Shown piece by piece: positions 6,785 through 14,959 of a stretch of DNA of 43,027 bases (its first letter is position 1; the number at the start of each line of letters is the position of its first letter). Under the pieces are notes generated by a model. It ran no database searches, was not told the DNA's origin, and was given only the letters and a program-made list of their open reading frames with translations. This DNA comes from Bacillota bacterium (GTDB lineage: Bacteria > Bacillota > Clostridia > Peptostreptococcales > Anaerovoracaceae), in NCBI GenBank assembly GCA_029239605.1, contig JARBUO010000014.1:1-43027 (forward strand). Direction: 5' to 3'. A program made the translations under genes and the position numbers.

Positions 6785-8272
6785 ATGAACGTAAAAGGAA
6801 ATTACATAAACGGACAGTGGGTTACAGCTTCCTCTTGCAGAGAAAGAGCGGTGATAAATCCTGCCAGCGGCCAGATCATCGCTTCGATCACGGAAAGCAC
6901 TGCAGAGGATACGATCGCGGCAATCAACGCTGCGAAGAAAAGCTTTTATGAGACAAGGGAATGGAGGGATCTGTGCCCTCAGGAACGCGCAGATACCATG
7001 CTGAAGATTGCAGATGGCATCTGCGCCCGTCGGGAAGAAATCGCCCGCCTGGACAGTATCAATAATGGAAAGCCGCTTCGGGAAGCAGAGTGTGATGTGG
7101 ATGATGCGATCCACTGCTTTCGCTATTATGCAGGACTCATTAACAAGCCCTCAGGCGGGGTTTATCAAGTGAATAAAGGCTTCGGTGAAATGCACAGCTA
7201 CACGGTTCATGAGCCCATCGGCGTCTGTGCGCAGATCACACCCTGGAACTATCCGTTTCTAATGGCAGCATGGAAGCTTGCACCAGCATTGGCCGCAGGA
7301 AATTCCATCATATTTAAACCCAGCTCCGTTACACCGCTCTCCTCGATGGTGCTCTTTGAAATCTTTGATGAATTGAACCTCCCCAGGGGAGCCGTCAATC
7401 TGATTTTAGGATCCGGGGGGATTGCAGGTCAGACGTTGGCGGAGAGTCTGGATGTCGATATGGTATCTTTCACAGGAAGCACCTCAGTAGGTCAGACCAT
7501 CGCCCAGGCGGCAATTGGAAATTTGAAACGGACTGGTCTGGAACTGGGCGGAAAATCACCCAATGTAATTTTTTCAGATGCTGATTTTGAAGGAGCGGTG
7601 GAATGGGCCATGATCGGTATCTTCTTCAATCAGGGAGAGGTATGCTCAGCTGGCTCCAGAATTATCATCGAGAAATCCATTAAGGATCAATTCGTAAAAC
7701 GTCTGGCAGAAAGAGCCAATGCAATTACAATCGGTAATCCTCTTGAAAATCCGGACATGGGGCCCCTTGTATCGGAAGAGCACATGAATACGGTACTGGA
7801 TTACATTGCCATTGGAAAAAGCGAGGGCGCAGTATGTGCCTGCGGAGGAGAACGGTATACGGAAGGTGACTGTGCAAAAGGTTTTTATGTGCAACCAACG
7901 ATCTTTGATCACTGTACTTCGGAGATGCGAATTGTAAAAGAGGAGATCTTCGGCCCTGTGGTAACCATACAGACCTTTGAGACGGAAGCGGAAGCAATCG
8001 CCCTTGCAAACGATACTCCTTACGGATTGGCCGGTGCAGTATTTACCGCTGACGGGGCCAGGGCATTGAGAGTGATTAAAGAAATCCGTGCAGGAATTAC
8101 CTGGATCAATTGCTATAATCCAACCTTCAACGAAGCACCATGGGGAGGATATAAAATGTCTGGTATTGGCAGAGAACTGGGCGTTCACGGCTTTGAAGAG
8201 TATCAGGAAATCAAGCAGATTAATATTAACCTCTCTCCGGGGAAATTGGGCTGGTACAGCGAGAAAGAGTAA
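6785..8272 (+). CDS. NAD(P)-dependent aldehyde dehydrogenase (betaine-aldehyde dehydrogenase-like)
   Basis: This 495-residue protein has full family length and all catalytic landmarks: the oxyanion Asn in TPWNYP (residue 155), the FTGSTSVG cofactor loop, the general base Glu253 in LELGGKSP, and the nucleophile Cys287 in NQGEVCSAG. It oxidises an aldehyde to the carboxylate with NAD(P). The substrate cannot be read from sequence; similarity to BetB/GbsA-type enzymes is by overall feel. AGGAGG precedes the ATG. It sits under a Crp/Fnr-type operator and between genes of the molybdoenzyme maturation set. A Mo-containing aldehyde oxidoreductase, if encoded upstream, would act on the same kind of substrate, so the two may be alternative routes for one aldehyde. 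Confidence 0.88.
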   Translation: MNVKGNYINGQWVTASSCRERAVINPASGQIIASITESTAEDTIAAINAAKKSFYETREWRDLCPQERADTMLKIADGICARREEIARLDSINNGKPLREAECDVDDAIHCFRYYAGLINKPSGGVYQVNKGFGEMHSYTVHEPIGVCAQITPWNYPFLMAAWKLAPALAAGNSIIFKPSSVTPLSSMVLFEIFDELNLPRGAVNLILGSGGIAGQTLAESLDVDMVSFTGSTSVGQTIAQAAIGNLKRTGLELGGKSPNVIFSDADFEGAVEWAMIGIFFNQGEVCSAGSRIIIEKSIKDQFVKRLAERANAITIGNPLENPDMGPLVSEEHMNTVLDYIAIGKSEGAVCACGGERYTEGDCAKGFYVQPTIFDHCTSEMRIVKEEIFGPVVTIQTFETEAEAIALANDTPYGLAGAVFTADGARALRVIKEIRAGITWINCYNPTFNEAPWGGYKMSGIGRELGVHGFEEYQEIKQININLSPGKLGWYSEKE

Positions 8273-8526
8273 CCGTTCAAGAACCGGACAAGACTCAAAT
8301 AAAAGGATACAATGGGAAGCGTAAAAAGATAAAAAGAGAGAAGTACAACAAACAAGCAAAAGACTGAGCATACGAGCCAGAACCAGCGAAACTCCACAAT
8401 GAGCAGAACTGCGTTTTGGCTCTTCTTCAATTCAATAGGAAAAGGGAACCTTAGGCTTCGTGACGGTGACAGCATAAATATTTTCTTTAGCAGCAAAATA
8501 ATTCATTTTGTACTGCAAACCGATGA

Positions 8527-8556
8527 TTTACACCTGAAAGGATTCTATGGTAGAAT
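8527..8556 (+). promoter_or_regulatory. Probable promoter of the NTP transferase gene
   Basis: TTTACA (8527-8532) and TAGAAT (8551-8556) are 18 bases apart, and TG precedes the -10 by one base, making an extended -10. The predicted start lies about 35 bases before the ATG at 8600. The rest of the gap 8273-8599 is A-rich and I see no gene or hairpin of note in it. Confidence 0.55.
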
Positions 8557-8599
8557 GAAACCGTACTGTAAAAAAATACATAACGCTCTTGGAGGGATT

Positions 8600-9529
8600 A
8601 TGAAAACCGGCGCATTGATCGCAGCTTCAGGAATTCACTTGAATATTCCCGATTTTGACCCCACCATTCGGATGGGGGATACGTCAATTATAAAAAAGAT
8701 GATCATCACGCTGCAGCACGCAGACGTGGATCCCATCGTGGTAATCACCGGGCATAATGCCCAAAACATTGAAAAGCATCTTGCCAGGATGGGGGTGGTG
8801 TTTCTGAGAAATGATGATTACCGGAATCGGGATATGTTTCATGCGGTTCAAATGGGAATCGACTACCTCCAAAAGGAATGCGGGAGAATTTTTGTTATGC
8901 CTGTGGATGTCCCGCTTTTTACTTCTGCAAGCTTGCGCATGCTTCTGGATGGGAAAAAGGATGCAGTCTGCCCGGTCTTTAATGGAAAACCGGGACACCC
9001 CATTCTTCTTGGAAGCGGGTTGTTTGGAGACATCCTGAATTATAAAGGAAATAATGGACTTTGGGGCGCAGTGACGGCAAAAGGGCGGGAAGTAGAGTAC
9101 ATTGACGTAAATGATGAAGGAATCCTGTTTGAACTGGAAACTGAAGAGGATCTTCTTCGGATGCGTCAGAGTGCTACCCGGAGCAGGGAACCGCTGCGCT
9201 ATAGTCTTCAATTGAAGATTGGCAGAAACGAACTGGTATTTGGGCCGGGAATCCTGCAGTTTCTGGAATTGGTGGATCGAACCGGCTCCATGCAGACTGC
9301 TTGTCGGCAGATGAATATCTCCTATAGCAAAGGTCTCAAAATGATTGGTCTTGCAGAGAAAGAAACAGGAAGGCCTTTGCTGGAGCGCCGTGCAGGAGGC
9401 AGTGAAGGAGGTGTTTCCTTTCTGACCGAAGAAGGCAGGCTCTTTGTAAGAAATTATATCGATATGCGGGAAGAATTGGAACGGTGTTCTGAGGGACTTT
9501 TCGAAAAGTACTTCGGAGGCGGAAAATGA
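8600..9529 (+). CDS. MobA-like NTP transferase fused to a ModE-type winged helix (DVU_1551-like)
   Basis: This 309-residue protein joins two domains. The N-terminal ~190 residues are a nucleotidyltransferase of the MobA/MocA type, with MKTGALIAASG at the start, the RNDDYRNRDMF segment, the MPVDVPLF metal-site motif and NGKPGHPILL. The C-terminal ~100 residues resemble the ModE DNA-binding domain: FGPGILQFLELVDRTGSM, then AACRQMNISYSKGLKMI-type helices and a glycine-rich wing (RRAGGSEGG) ending LTEEGRLF. The N-terminal loop lacks the usual GxSxRMG, so catalysis may differ from MocA. ATG 8600 is chosen for GGAGGG four bases upstream; the open frame further upstream is unlike the family. It probably attaches a nucleotide to molybdopterin or a related cofactor, and may also bind DNA. 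It overlaps the next gene by four bases (ATGA). Confidence 0.78.
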   Translation: MKTGALIAASGIHLNIPDFDPTIRMGDTSIIKKMIITLQHADVDPIVVITGHNAQNIEKHLARMGVVFLRNDDYRNRDMFHAVQMGIDYLQKECGRIFVMPVDVPLFTSASLRMLLDGKKDAVCPVFNGKPGHPILLGSGLFGDILNYKGNNGLWGAVTAKGREVEYIDVNDEGILFELETEEDLLRMRQSATRSREPLRYSLQLKIGRNELVFGPGILQFLELVDRTGSMQTACRQMNISYSKGLKMIGLAEKETGRPLLERRAGGSEGGVSFLTEEGRLFVRNYIDMREELERCSEGLFEKYFGGGK

Positions 9530-10116
9530 GGCATCTGTTCCTGGAAGGGCCTGTGCAGGAAGGCAAGTCGACGTTGATCAGAAGGCTCATTCAGCCGTTT
9601 CTGGATCAGATCGGGGGGTTCAGCAGCCAAAGACTTTTAGACGTAAGCGGCGAAACCGTAGGGTTTCGGATTGCTCCTGCGGCGGAAGCCCTTGAATTGA
9701 CAAGGGAGTATCAGACGGACTTAACAGGAGTCTTTCTTGCTTTTCAAAACGGAAAAGCAGTGAAGGCACCGGAAGTGTTTTTAGAAACAGCCCTGCAATC
9801 TCTCAATAACTCCGGCGGGAAGCAGCTGATTCTTCTTGACGAAATCGGCGGAATGGAGCTTGGTGTACCGGAGTTTCGGGAAGCGCTATACCGGGTTCTT
9901 TCCGGTCCGGTTCCCTGCATTGGTGTTTTGAAGCTGGAGGAAAAGAATCGCCATATGTGTGAGCAGGCTGTGATTGATAAAAGCTGCCTCACCTGGCATC
10001 AGGTGCTGCGCAGAGATCTTACGGAACAGTTTGATGCAGAACTGATCCCATTTGCACGAAATATCGAAACAGAAGCGGAACATCAAATCGCTGTTTTTCT
10101 GGAACAATTTTTATAG
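9526..10116 (+). CDS. THEP1-type nucleoside-triphosphatase
   Basis: A 196-residue P-loop protein beginning MRHLFLEGPVQEGKSTL (Walker A, GPVQEGKST) and carrying LILLDEIGGMEL (Walker B and the Glu-Ile-Gly of the THEP1 family) near residue 110. GGFSSQRL after the P-loop is also typical. THEP1-family proteins hydrolyse NTPs in vitro; the biological role is open. Overlap of its ATG with the stop of the NTP transferase shows tight coupling, so it probably serves the same cofactor pathway. A short GC hairpin follows the gene. Confidence 0.78.
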   Translation: MRHLFLEGPVQEGKSTLIRRLIQPFLDQIGGFSSQRLLDVSGETVGFRIAPAAEALELTREYQTDLTGVFLAFQNGKAVKAPEVFLETALQSLNNSGGKQLILLDEIGGMELGVPEFREALYRVLSGPVPCIGVLKLEEKNRHMCEQAVIDKSCLTWHQVLRRDLTEQFDAELIPFARNIETEAEHQIAVFLEQFL

Positions 10117-10166
10117 GGCACGCTGGCTCGATCGAGCCTGCTGCCGTTGCCCGGAATTTCTGAAAT

Positions 10167-10185
10167 ACCCGCGAAAGCGGGTTTT
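10167..10185 (+). terminator. Short GC-rich hairpin after the NTPase gene
   Basis: ACCCGC (10167-10172), loop GAAA, GCGGGT (10177-10182), then a short T-run. The GAAA tetraloop makes a stable small hairpin; the T-tract is poor, so termination may be partial. It separates the maturation cluster from the transporter operon starting at 10247. Confidence 0.5.
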
Positions 10186-10195
10186 ATCCGAGTAC

Positions 10196-10219
10196 CGTTA
10201 TGTTTTGAAAAATAAAACG
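10196..10219 (+). promoter_or_regulatory. Imperfect inverted repeat before the BtuC-type permease
   Basis: A 24-bp imperfect palindrome with outer arms CGTTATGTTTT and ATAAAACG (about 9 of 12 positions pair) lies 27 bases before the GTG start. The outer CGTT/AACG bases recall ModE operators as I remember them, but symmetry is imperfect and no -35/-10 pair is clear, so this is only a candidate. Confidence 0.25.
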
Positions 10220-10246
10220 AGATTTTTGGTATAAGGAGGGGTTGCA

Positions 10247-11263
10247 GTGAGGGACCCGAAACACATCAAAATTCGGATGAGCGGACTCGCCGCTCTTTTG
10301 GCGGTATGCTTTTTTGGGTCGTTCTTACTGGGGAAATATGCAATTGATCCATGGACGCTTTTGAAAATCCTTTTGTCCAGAGTAATGGAGATCCCTGTGG
10401 ATTGGACCGTTCAGGATGAGACTGTGTTGTTCAATGTCCGGCTGCCGCGCGTCATCATGGGTGCGGTAATCGGTGGAGGGTTGGCCTGCGCAGGTGCTGC
10501 GTATCAGGGGATTTTTCAGAATCCCATGGTTTCACCGGATATTCTTGGAGCATCTAATGGTGCTGCTTTCGGAGCAGCACTGGGGCTGTTTTTCACTGTT
10601 GGATATAAGGCGGTTTCCGTCAGTGCGTTCCTGTTCGGTATTATGGCGGTTGTGATTGTACTGACCATAAGCAGAAGGGTGAAGTTCAATGTTACCCTGG
10701 GGCTCATTCTGGCAGGTATTATGGTAGGCTCCATCTTTAATGCGGGTGTATCTTACCTCAAGCTGGTGGCAGATCCAACGGACACCTTACCGGCGATCAC
10801 CTATTGGCTTATGGGGAGTCTGGCTTCCATCAGAACCCAGGACGTCTTTTTTGCATGTCCGCCTATCATCATTGGGATTCTGCCGATTCTGTTGCTGCGC
10901 TGGAGGCTGAATGTTCTAACCATGGGAGACGAGGAGGCGCGAACCATGGGGATCAACGCCAGAGTGGTTCGGACAGTGGTCATTGGGGGTGCTACGCTCA
11001 TCACTGCTGCTGCAGTATCTGTCAGTGGACTTATCGGATGGGTAGGACTTGTAATTCCTCACTTTGCGCGAATGATCGTGGGTGATGACTACCGGGTAAT
11101 GCTGCCGGCTTCCATTCTGCTGGGTAGCAGTTTCCTGCTGGTGGTTGACAACTTCGCACGAATGCTTGCAACCAGAGAGATTCCCATCGGAATTCTAACT
11201 GCATTTATCGGAGCACCATTTTTTCTATATCTGATTTTAACGGAGGGAGGCAGGCAGCGCTGA
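10247..11263 (+). CDS. BtuC/FecCD-type ABC transporter permease
   Basis: This 338-residue protein is almost entirely hydrophobic, with about ten membrane segments and the hallmarks of the FecCD/BtuC family: VRLPRVIMGAVIGGGLACAG near residue 65, GIFQNPMVSPDILGASNGAA near 90, and GLIGWVGLVIPHFARMIVGDD near 265. It starts at GTG 10247 with AAGGAGG upstream. Members import corrinoids, siderophores or haem, and the MolB subgroup imports molybdate or tungstate. The surrounding molybdenum genes favour a MolB-like role, but chelated metal import is equally open. It heads a run of seven co-directional genes ending at 16805. Confidence 0.85.
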   Translation: MRDPKHIKIRMSGLAALLAVCFFGSFLLGKYAIDPWTLLKILLSRVMEIPVDWTVQDETVLFNVRLPRVIMGAVIGGGLACAGAAYQGIFQNPMVSPDILGASNGAAFGAALGLFFTVGYKAVSVSAFLFGIMAVVIVLTISRRVKFNVTLGLILAGIMVGSIFNAGVSYLKLVADPTDTLPAITYWLMGSLASIRTQDVFFACPPIIIGILPILLLRWRLNVLTMGDEEARTMGINARVVRTVVIGGATLITAAAVSVSGLIGWVGLVIPHFARMIVGDDYRVMLPASILLGSSFLLVVDNFARMLATREIPIGILTAFIGAPFFLYLILTEGGRQR

Positions 11264-11374
11264 ATTTATATGTAAAATCGGTGCGGCTGCGATAATTTTC
11301 GATTGCTGAAGGGTTCGCTCTGAAGCGGCAGCGGCACATCTAATCAGCGGATCAGCAAACCTGCATGAGATGTT

Positions 11375-12172
11375 ATGGAACTGCAAGTCAACGACTTATA
11401 TTTTTCCTATAAAAGCAATGAGGTTTTAAAGGGAATCTCTTTCCAGGTATCTGAGGGCGCGCTCCTTTGCGTTTTAGGCAGAAACGGTGCGGGAAAGAGC
11501 ACCTTGTTTCGCTGCATTCTTGGACTTTTGAAAGGCTGGCGCGGGCAAATTCTGATTGACGGAACGGACGCGGGCAATCTGTCTCCGGTTCAGCTGGCAG
11601 AAAAGATTTCTTATATTCCCCAAAATCATTCCACAGCGTTTTCCTATTCAGTGCTTGATATGGTCCTTATGGGAACCACCGCCAGACTCAAACGGTTTGG
11701 AAATCCTGGAAAACAGGAGCGGAAGATTGCGGAATCCTCCCTTGACCTGGTGAATATCCGGCATCTGAAAGATCGGAATTTCCAGGGAATCAGCGGTGGT
11801 GAGCAGCAGCTGGTACTCATAGCAAGGGCTCTGGCTCAACAGACCAAAGTCATTATCATGGATGAGCCTTGTTCCAATCTGGATTACGGAAACCAGATCA
11901 AGGTGATGAAGGCGGTGAAAGATCTTGCAAAGCAGGGATATCTGATTATTCAGTCCACCCATAATCCGGAACATGTTTTTTTATTTGCAGATAAGGTGAT
12001 GGTGATTCTGGATGGAATCATCGGAGCAATGGGGCGGGCAGATGAGATCCTTACTGCGGAGCTGCTGAGAGAGATCTACGGCATTCATGTAAATTTGCAT
12101 GAAATAACGGAACGACGTCTGAAATTTTGTATTCCTGATCAAAGAGAGGTTAGTTATGTGGAAGCTTTATGA
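11375..12172 (+). CDS. ABC transporter ATP-binding protein, BtuD/FecE/MolC type
   Basis: A 265-residue ATPase with Walker A GRNGAGKST near residue 36, a Q-loop (YIPQNH), signature ISGGEQQLVLIAR near 138, Walker B VIIMDEPCSNLD near 160 and the switch His in STHNPEH. It is the natural energy-coupling partner of the permease at 10247. The ribosome site is weak, and 111 bases separate it from the permease. Its end overlaps the following DUF364 gene by 17 bases. Confidence 0.87.
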   Translation: MELQVNDLYFSYKSNEVLKGISFQVSEGALLCVLGRNGAGKSTLFRCILGLLKGWRGQILIDGTDAGNLSPVQLAEKISYIPQNHSTAFSYSVLDMVLMGTTARLKRFGNPGKQERKIAESSLDLVNIRHLKDRNFQGISGGEQQLVLIARALAQQTKVIIMDEPCSNLDYGNQIKVMKAVKDLAKQGYLIIQSTHNPEHVFLFADKVMVILDGIIGAMGRADEILTAELLREIYGIHVNLHEITERRLKFCIPDQREVSYVEAL

Positions 12173-12950
12173 TGAATTGATTGAAGAAATCCCAAGTGAC
12201 ATCACGGTAGACAACATCACGGTGGGCCTGAGCTGGACCGCAGTTGCCGCAGGAAAATACCTTGGTGCGGCAATGACGGTTCGTGAGCAGGGTTTGGATC
12301 TGGAGGGGCTGGGCAGTCGGAGGGGGCAGCCGCTGAAGTATCTGGCATCCCTGTCTAAATCCTGGAACTTCACAGAAGCGTCCATTGGTGTGGCTGCAAT
12401 CAATGCATATTTCAATAACAAGGATACGTGGAAGAATACTGCAGCTGCGGGGCAAATGCCTTGGAAAATTGTCAGTTCAGAAAATGCCTTTGATGCATAT
12501 GGGCAAACAGTGACAGGGAAACGGGTAGCGGTAATCGGTCATTTCCATCAGCTTGAAAAGTACCTGACAGGGGCCCAAGAAGTTTGCGTTTTAGAGCGCA
12601 GGCCAACCGGGGGAGATTATCCAGATAGTGCCTGTGAGTATCTTTTACCCCAGCAGGATTTTGTATTTATAACGGGAGCTACTCTTGTAAACAAAACGCT
12701 TCCCAGGCTCCTGGAACTTTCGAAAAACGCAAAGGTGGTATTGGTGGGACCCAGTTCACCTATGACCCCTATTTTATTTTCCCATGGCGTGGAGGAAATC
12801 AGTGGATTTATGGTGGGAAGCAGCCAGGCACTCATGGATTCGGTGTCCATTGCCGGGCATAAGGCCTTTTTTCAGTGCGGAGAACGGGTACGCATGCTTC
12901 GCAAAAGCGATCCTGCAGAAATGGGCAGCGCAGAAGTGAAGCAGCAGTGA
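12156..12950 (+). CDS. DUF364 (putative heavy-metal chelation) protein, copy 1
   Basis: This 264-residue cytoplasmic protein has the two-part build of its family: an N-terminal DUF4213-like half with KSWNFTEASIGVAAINAYFN near residue 70, and a C-terminal Rossmann-like half with VAVIGHFHQLEKY, GDYPDSACEYLLP, VNKTLPRLLELS and VLVGPSSPMTPILF. Pfam names these domains putative heavy-metal chelation; no reaction is established to my knowledge. It has no signal peptide. It overlaps the ABC ATPase gene and precedes the binding lipoprotein, so it probably receives or processes what the importer delivers. A paralog at 16044 closes the operon. Confidence 0.82.
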   Translation: MWKLYDELIEEIPSDITVDNITVGLSWTAVAAGKYLGAAMTVREQGLDLEGLGSRRGQPLKYLASLSKSWNFTEASIGVAAINAYFNNKDTWKNTAAAGQMPWKIVSSENAFDAYGQTVTGKRVAVIGHFHQLEKYLTGAQEVCVLERRPTGGDYPDSACEYLLPQQDFVFITGATLVNKTLPRLLELSKNAKVVLVGPSSPMTPILFSHGVEEISGFMVGSSQALMDSVSIAGHKAFFQCGERVRMLRKSDPAEMGSAEVKQQ

Positions 12951-13009
12951 AATGACAGCGCTGAAAATCAGGCAGTTGTAAATTTGTTTCCCGGAAAATT
13001 GATATATAA

Positions 13010-13038
13010 GAAAGAGCAGGGCTGAGACCAGCTCTTTC
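13010..13038 (+). promoter_or_regulatory. Stem-loop directly upstream of the binding-protein gene
   Basis: GAAAGAGC (13010-13017) pairs perfectly with GCTCTTTC (13031-13038) around a 13-base loop. There is no T-tract and the ribosome site begins ten bases later, so termination is unlikely. Such stem-loops ahead of binding-protein genes often mark mRNA processing or 5'-end protection, which would raise expression of the lipoprotein over its transporter subunits. Confidence 0.4.
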
Positions 13039-13060
13039 ACAAATGAAGAGGAGGAACAAT

Positions 13061-14146
13061 ATGGATACGAGGAACAATACGAAATTGAAAAAACTCTTGG
13101 CTGTCACGCTGATTCTTGCACTGGCAATTTCAGTGGCCGCCTGCGGTGCTGCAAAGCCGTCCAAGGATGAAACTGCTCCCAATACGAGAATCTTTGTGGA
13201 TTCAGCAGGACGGGAAGTAGAGATTCCGGCGAAAATTGACGCCATTGCACCATCCGGACCGCTCGCGCAAATCGTACTCTATACCGCTTGCCCTGATAGA
13301 CTGGCAGGAATCGCGGTGGCTTTTTCCGACCAGGCAAAGGCGCTCATTGATGAAAAATATTGGGGAATGACTCAATTCGGGCAGTTTTACGGAAAGAATG
13401 CCAGCCTCAATATGGAGGCGCTGATTGCTGCCGCCCCCGATGTGATTGTAGATATTGGGGAGGCAAAGGACACTGTCGTTCAGGATATGGACGGGCTGCA
13501 GGAACAGCTCAATATGCCTGTTGTCTTTATCGAAGCGACGCTGGACTCCATGGATGAGGCATATGAAAAGATCGGTGAACTCATCGGCGATACTGGGGAG
13601 GCGGATCCGCTGGCGCAGTATTGCAGAGAAGTATCTGAGAAGGCAGCTAAAGTCAGCGCTTCGCTGGCAGAAGAAGACCGGCTGAGCGTTTATGAAGCCC
13701 TGGGAGACGCGGGTCTGAACACCAACGCGAGAGGATCCTTCCATGCAGAGGTTATTGAAACCGTAGGAGGCGTCAATGCAGCGGATCTGGAGGTGGTATC
13801 CAGCGGTGCGGGAAGCGAGGTCTCCATGGAACAGGTTATCGGCTGGAATCCTGATGTAATCATCGCTGAATCAGAGGAAGTCTATCAGATGATTCTCAGT
13901 GATAAAGCCTGGTCTGTACTGGATGCAGTAAAAACGGGCCGGGTTTATAAAATACCAACATCCCCCTACAGCGCTATGGCAAATCCTCCGTCCGTTAATC
14001 GCATCTTCGGTATCCTCTGGCTGGGAGATATCCTGTATCCGGATCAGTATGGAGTGGATATTTCCGCGGAAATGCAGAAGTTCTATAAAATGTTTTATCA
14101 TGTGGAAATCGACGAAGCCAAAGCGGCAGAACTCCTAAGCAGATAA
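13061..14146 (+). CDS. ABC transporter substrate-binding lipoprotein (MolA/BtuF/FepB-like)
   Basis: A 361-residue exported protein with a signal peptide (LLAVTLILALAISVAAC) and lipobox Cys near residue 28, so it is lipid-anchored outside the membrane. The mature part is a class III (PeriBP_2-type) binding protein: IFVDSAGREVEIPAKIDAIA, then AAPDVIVDIGEA, a long connecting helix and a second lobe with NPDVIIAESEE. ATG 13061 is chosen because AGGAGG ends six bases before it; the upstream ATG at 13043 has no ribosome site. It should feed the permease/ATPase pair at 10247-12172. The ligand is not readable; molybdate, tungstate or a metal chelate fits the neighbours. Confidence 0.85.
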   Translation: MDTRNNTKLKKLLAVTLILALAISVAACGAAKPSKDETAPNTRIFVDSAGREVEIPAKIDAIAPSGPLAQIVLYTACPDRLAGIAVAFSDQAKALIDEKYWGMTQFGQFYGKNASLNMEALIAAAPDVIVDIGEAKDTVVQDMDGLQEQLNMPVVFIEATLDSMDEAYEKIGELIGDTGEADPLAQYCREVSEKAAKVSASLAEEDRLSVYEALGDAGLNTNARGSFHAEVIETVGGVNAADLEVVSSGAGSEVSMEQVIGWNPDVIIAESEEVYQMILSDKAWSVLDAVKTGRVYKIPTSPYSAMANPPSVNRIFGILWLGDILYPDQYGVDISAEMQKFYKMFYHVEIDEAKAAELLSR

Positions 14147-14260
14147 AATAGAAGAGGATCATGGGAACAGAAAGATCAAGTGCGCAAGCCTCCAGTAGCC
14201 CCGATTAGAAAGTAAGACACGAAAAGATCGGAATGGCTGGCAGGAAAGGAGAACGAAAGT

Positions 14261-14959
14261 ATGAAGCTGATCACAGTGGCAGGACCGCCATCCTCAGGGA
14301 AGACGTCGGTGATTTTGAAGCTGGCTGAGGCGCTTAGCATTGAAAATGGCAAAATGGGAGTCGTGAAATTTGACTGCCTGACCTCTTTTGATCATTTTCG
14401 CTATGAGGAAAAGGGTATCCCTGTAAAAACAGGATTTTCTGGAAAGCTGTGCCCCGACCATTTCTTTGTCAGCAACATTGAAGGTTCTGTGAACTGGGGC
14501 CTGCACTCCGGATTTCAGCTCTTGATTACAGAGAGTGCCGGGCTTTGCAATCGCTGCTCGCCCTATATCAGAGGGGTTTTGTCCGTGTGTGTCATCGACA
14601 ATCTTTCCGGCATCAATACACCTCGCAAGATTGGACCCATGATGAAGATGGCTGATGTTGTTGCCGTTACAAAAGGAGATATTGTGTCCCAGGCGGAGCG
14701 GGAAGTATTTGCGTTTAATATCCGGCAGGTAAATCCCTCTGCGAAAATCATCTTTATTAACGGCATCACGGGGCAAGGTGCAACAATCCTGGCAAAACAA
14801 GTACAAGACGCTGCGGAAATTACCAGCCTCAGAGACAGCAGGCTTCGCTTTACCACACCGGCAGCCGTCTGCTCCTATTGCACCGGAGAAACGCGAATCG
14901 GGGAGGAATACCAGATGGGAACCATGAAAAAAATGGAGTTTAAAGGAGACAGGGTATGA
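14261..14959 (+). CDS. HypB-like P-loop GTPase, putative metal-insertion protein
   Basis: This 232-residue protein starts with a strand and P-loop, VAGPPSSGKTSV (residues 6-17), then VVKFDCLTSFDHF. LLITESAGLCNRCSPY near residue 88 sits where HypB has its ENxGN-L-CP switch, and VAVTKGDI near 129 resembles the N/TKxD guanine motif. Extra CxxC pairs (LCNRC near 95, CSYC near 208) could bind a metal. HypB-type GTPases load nickel into hydrogenase or urease; here there is no such enzyme, and the neighbours suggest another metal. GTP rather than ATP use is inferred from the TKGD motif. The stop overlaps the next start (ATGA). Confidence 0.7.
   Translation: MKLITVAGPPSSGKTSVILKLAEALSIENGKMGVVKFDCLTSFDHFRYEEKGIPVKTGFSGKLCPDHFFVSNIEGSVNWGLHSGFQLLITESAGLCNRCSPYIRGVLSVCVIDNLSGINTPRKIGPMMKMADVVAVTKGDIVSQAEREVFAFNIRQVNPSAKIIFINGITGQGATILAKQVQDAAEITSLRDSRLRFTTPAAVCSYCTGETRIGEEYQMGTMKKMEFKGDRV

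Noticed and set aside
7646..8371. Minus-strand frame of 241 codons opposite the aldehyde dehydrogenase
   Set aside because: Shadow of a full-length, motif-complete aldehyde dehydrogenase.
10247..14146. Cobalamin or siderophore transporter as a firm call
   Set aside because: The fold allows it, but no cobalamin riboswitch, Fur-like box or corrinoid gene is seen, while Mo genes surround it; left as an alternative.
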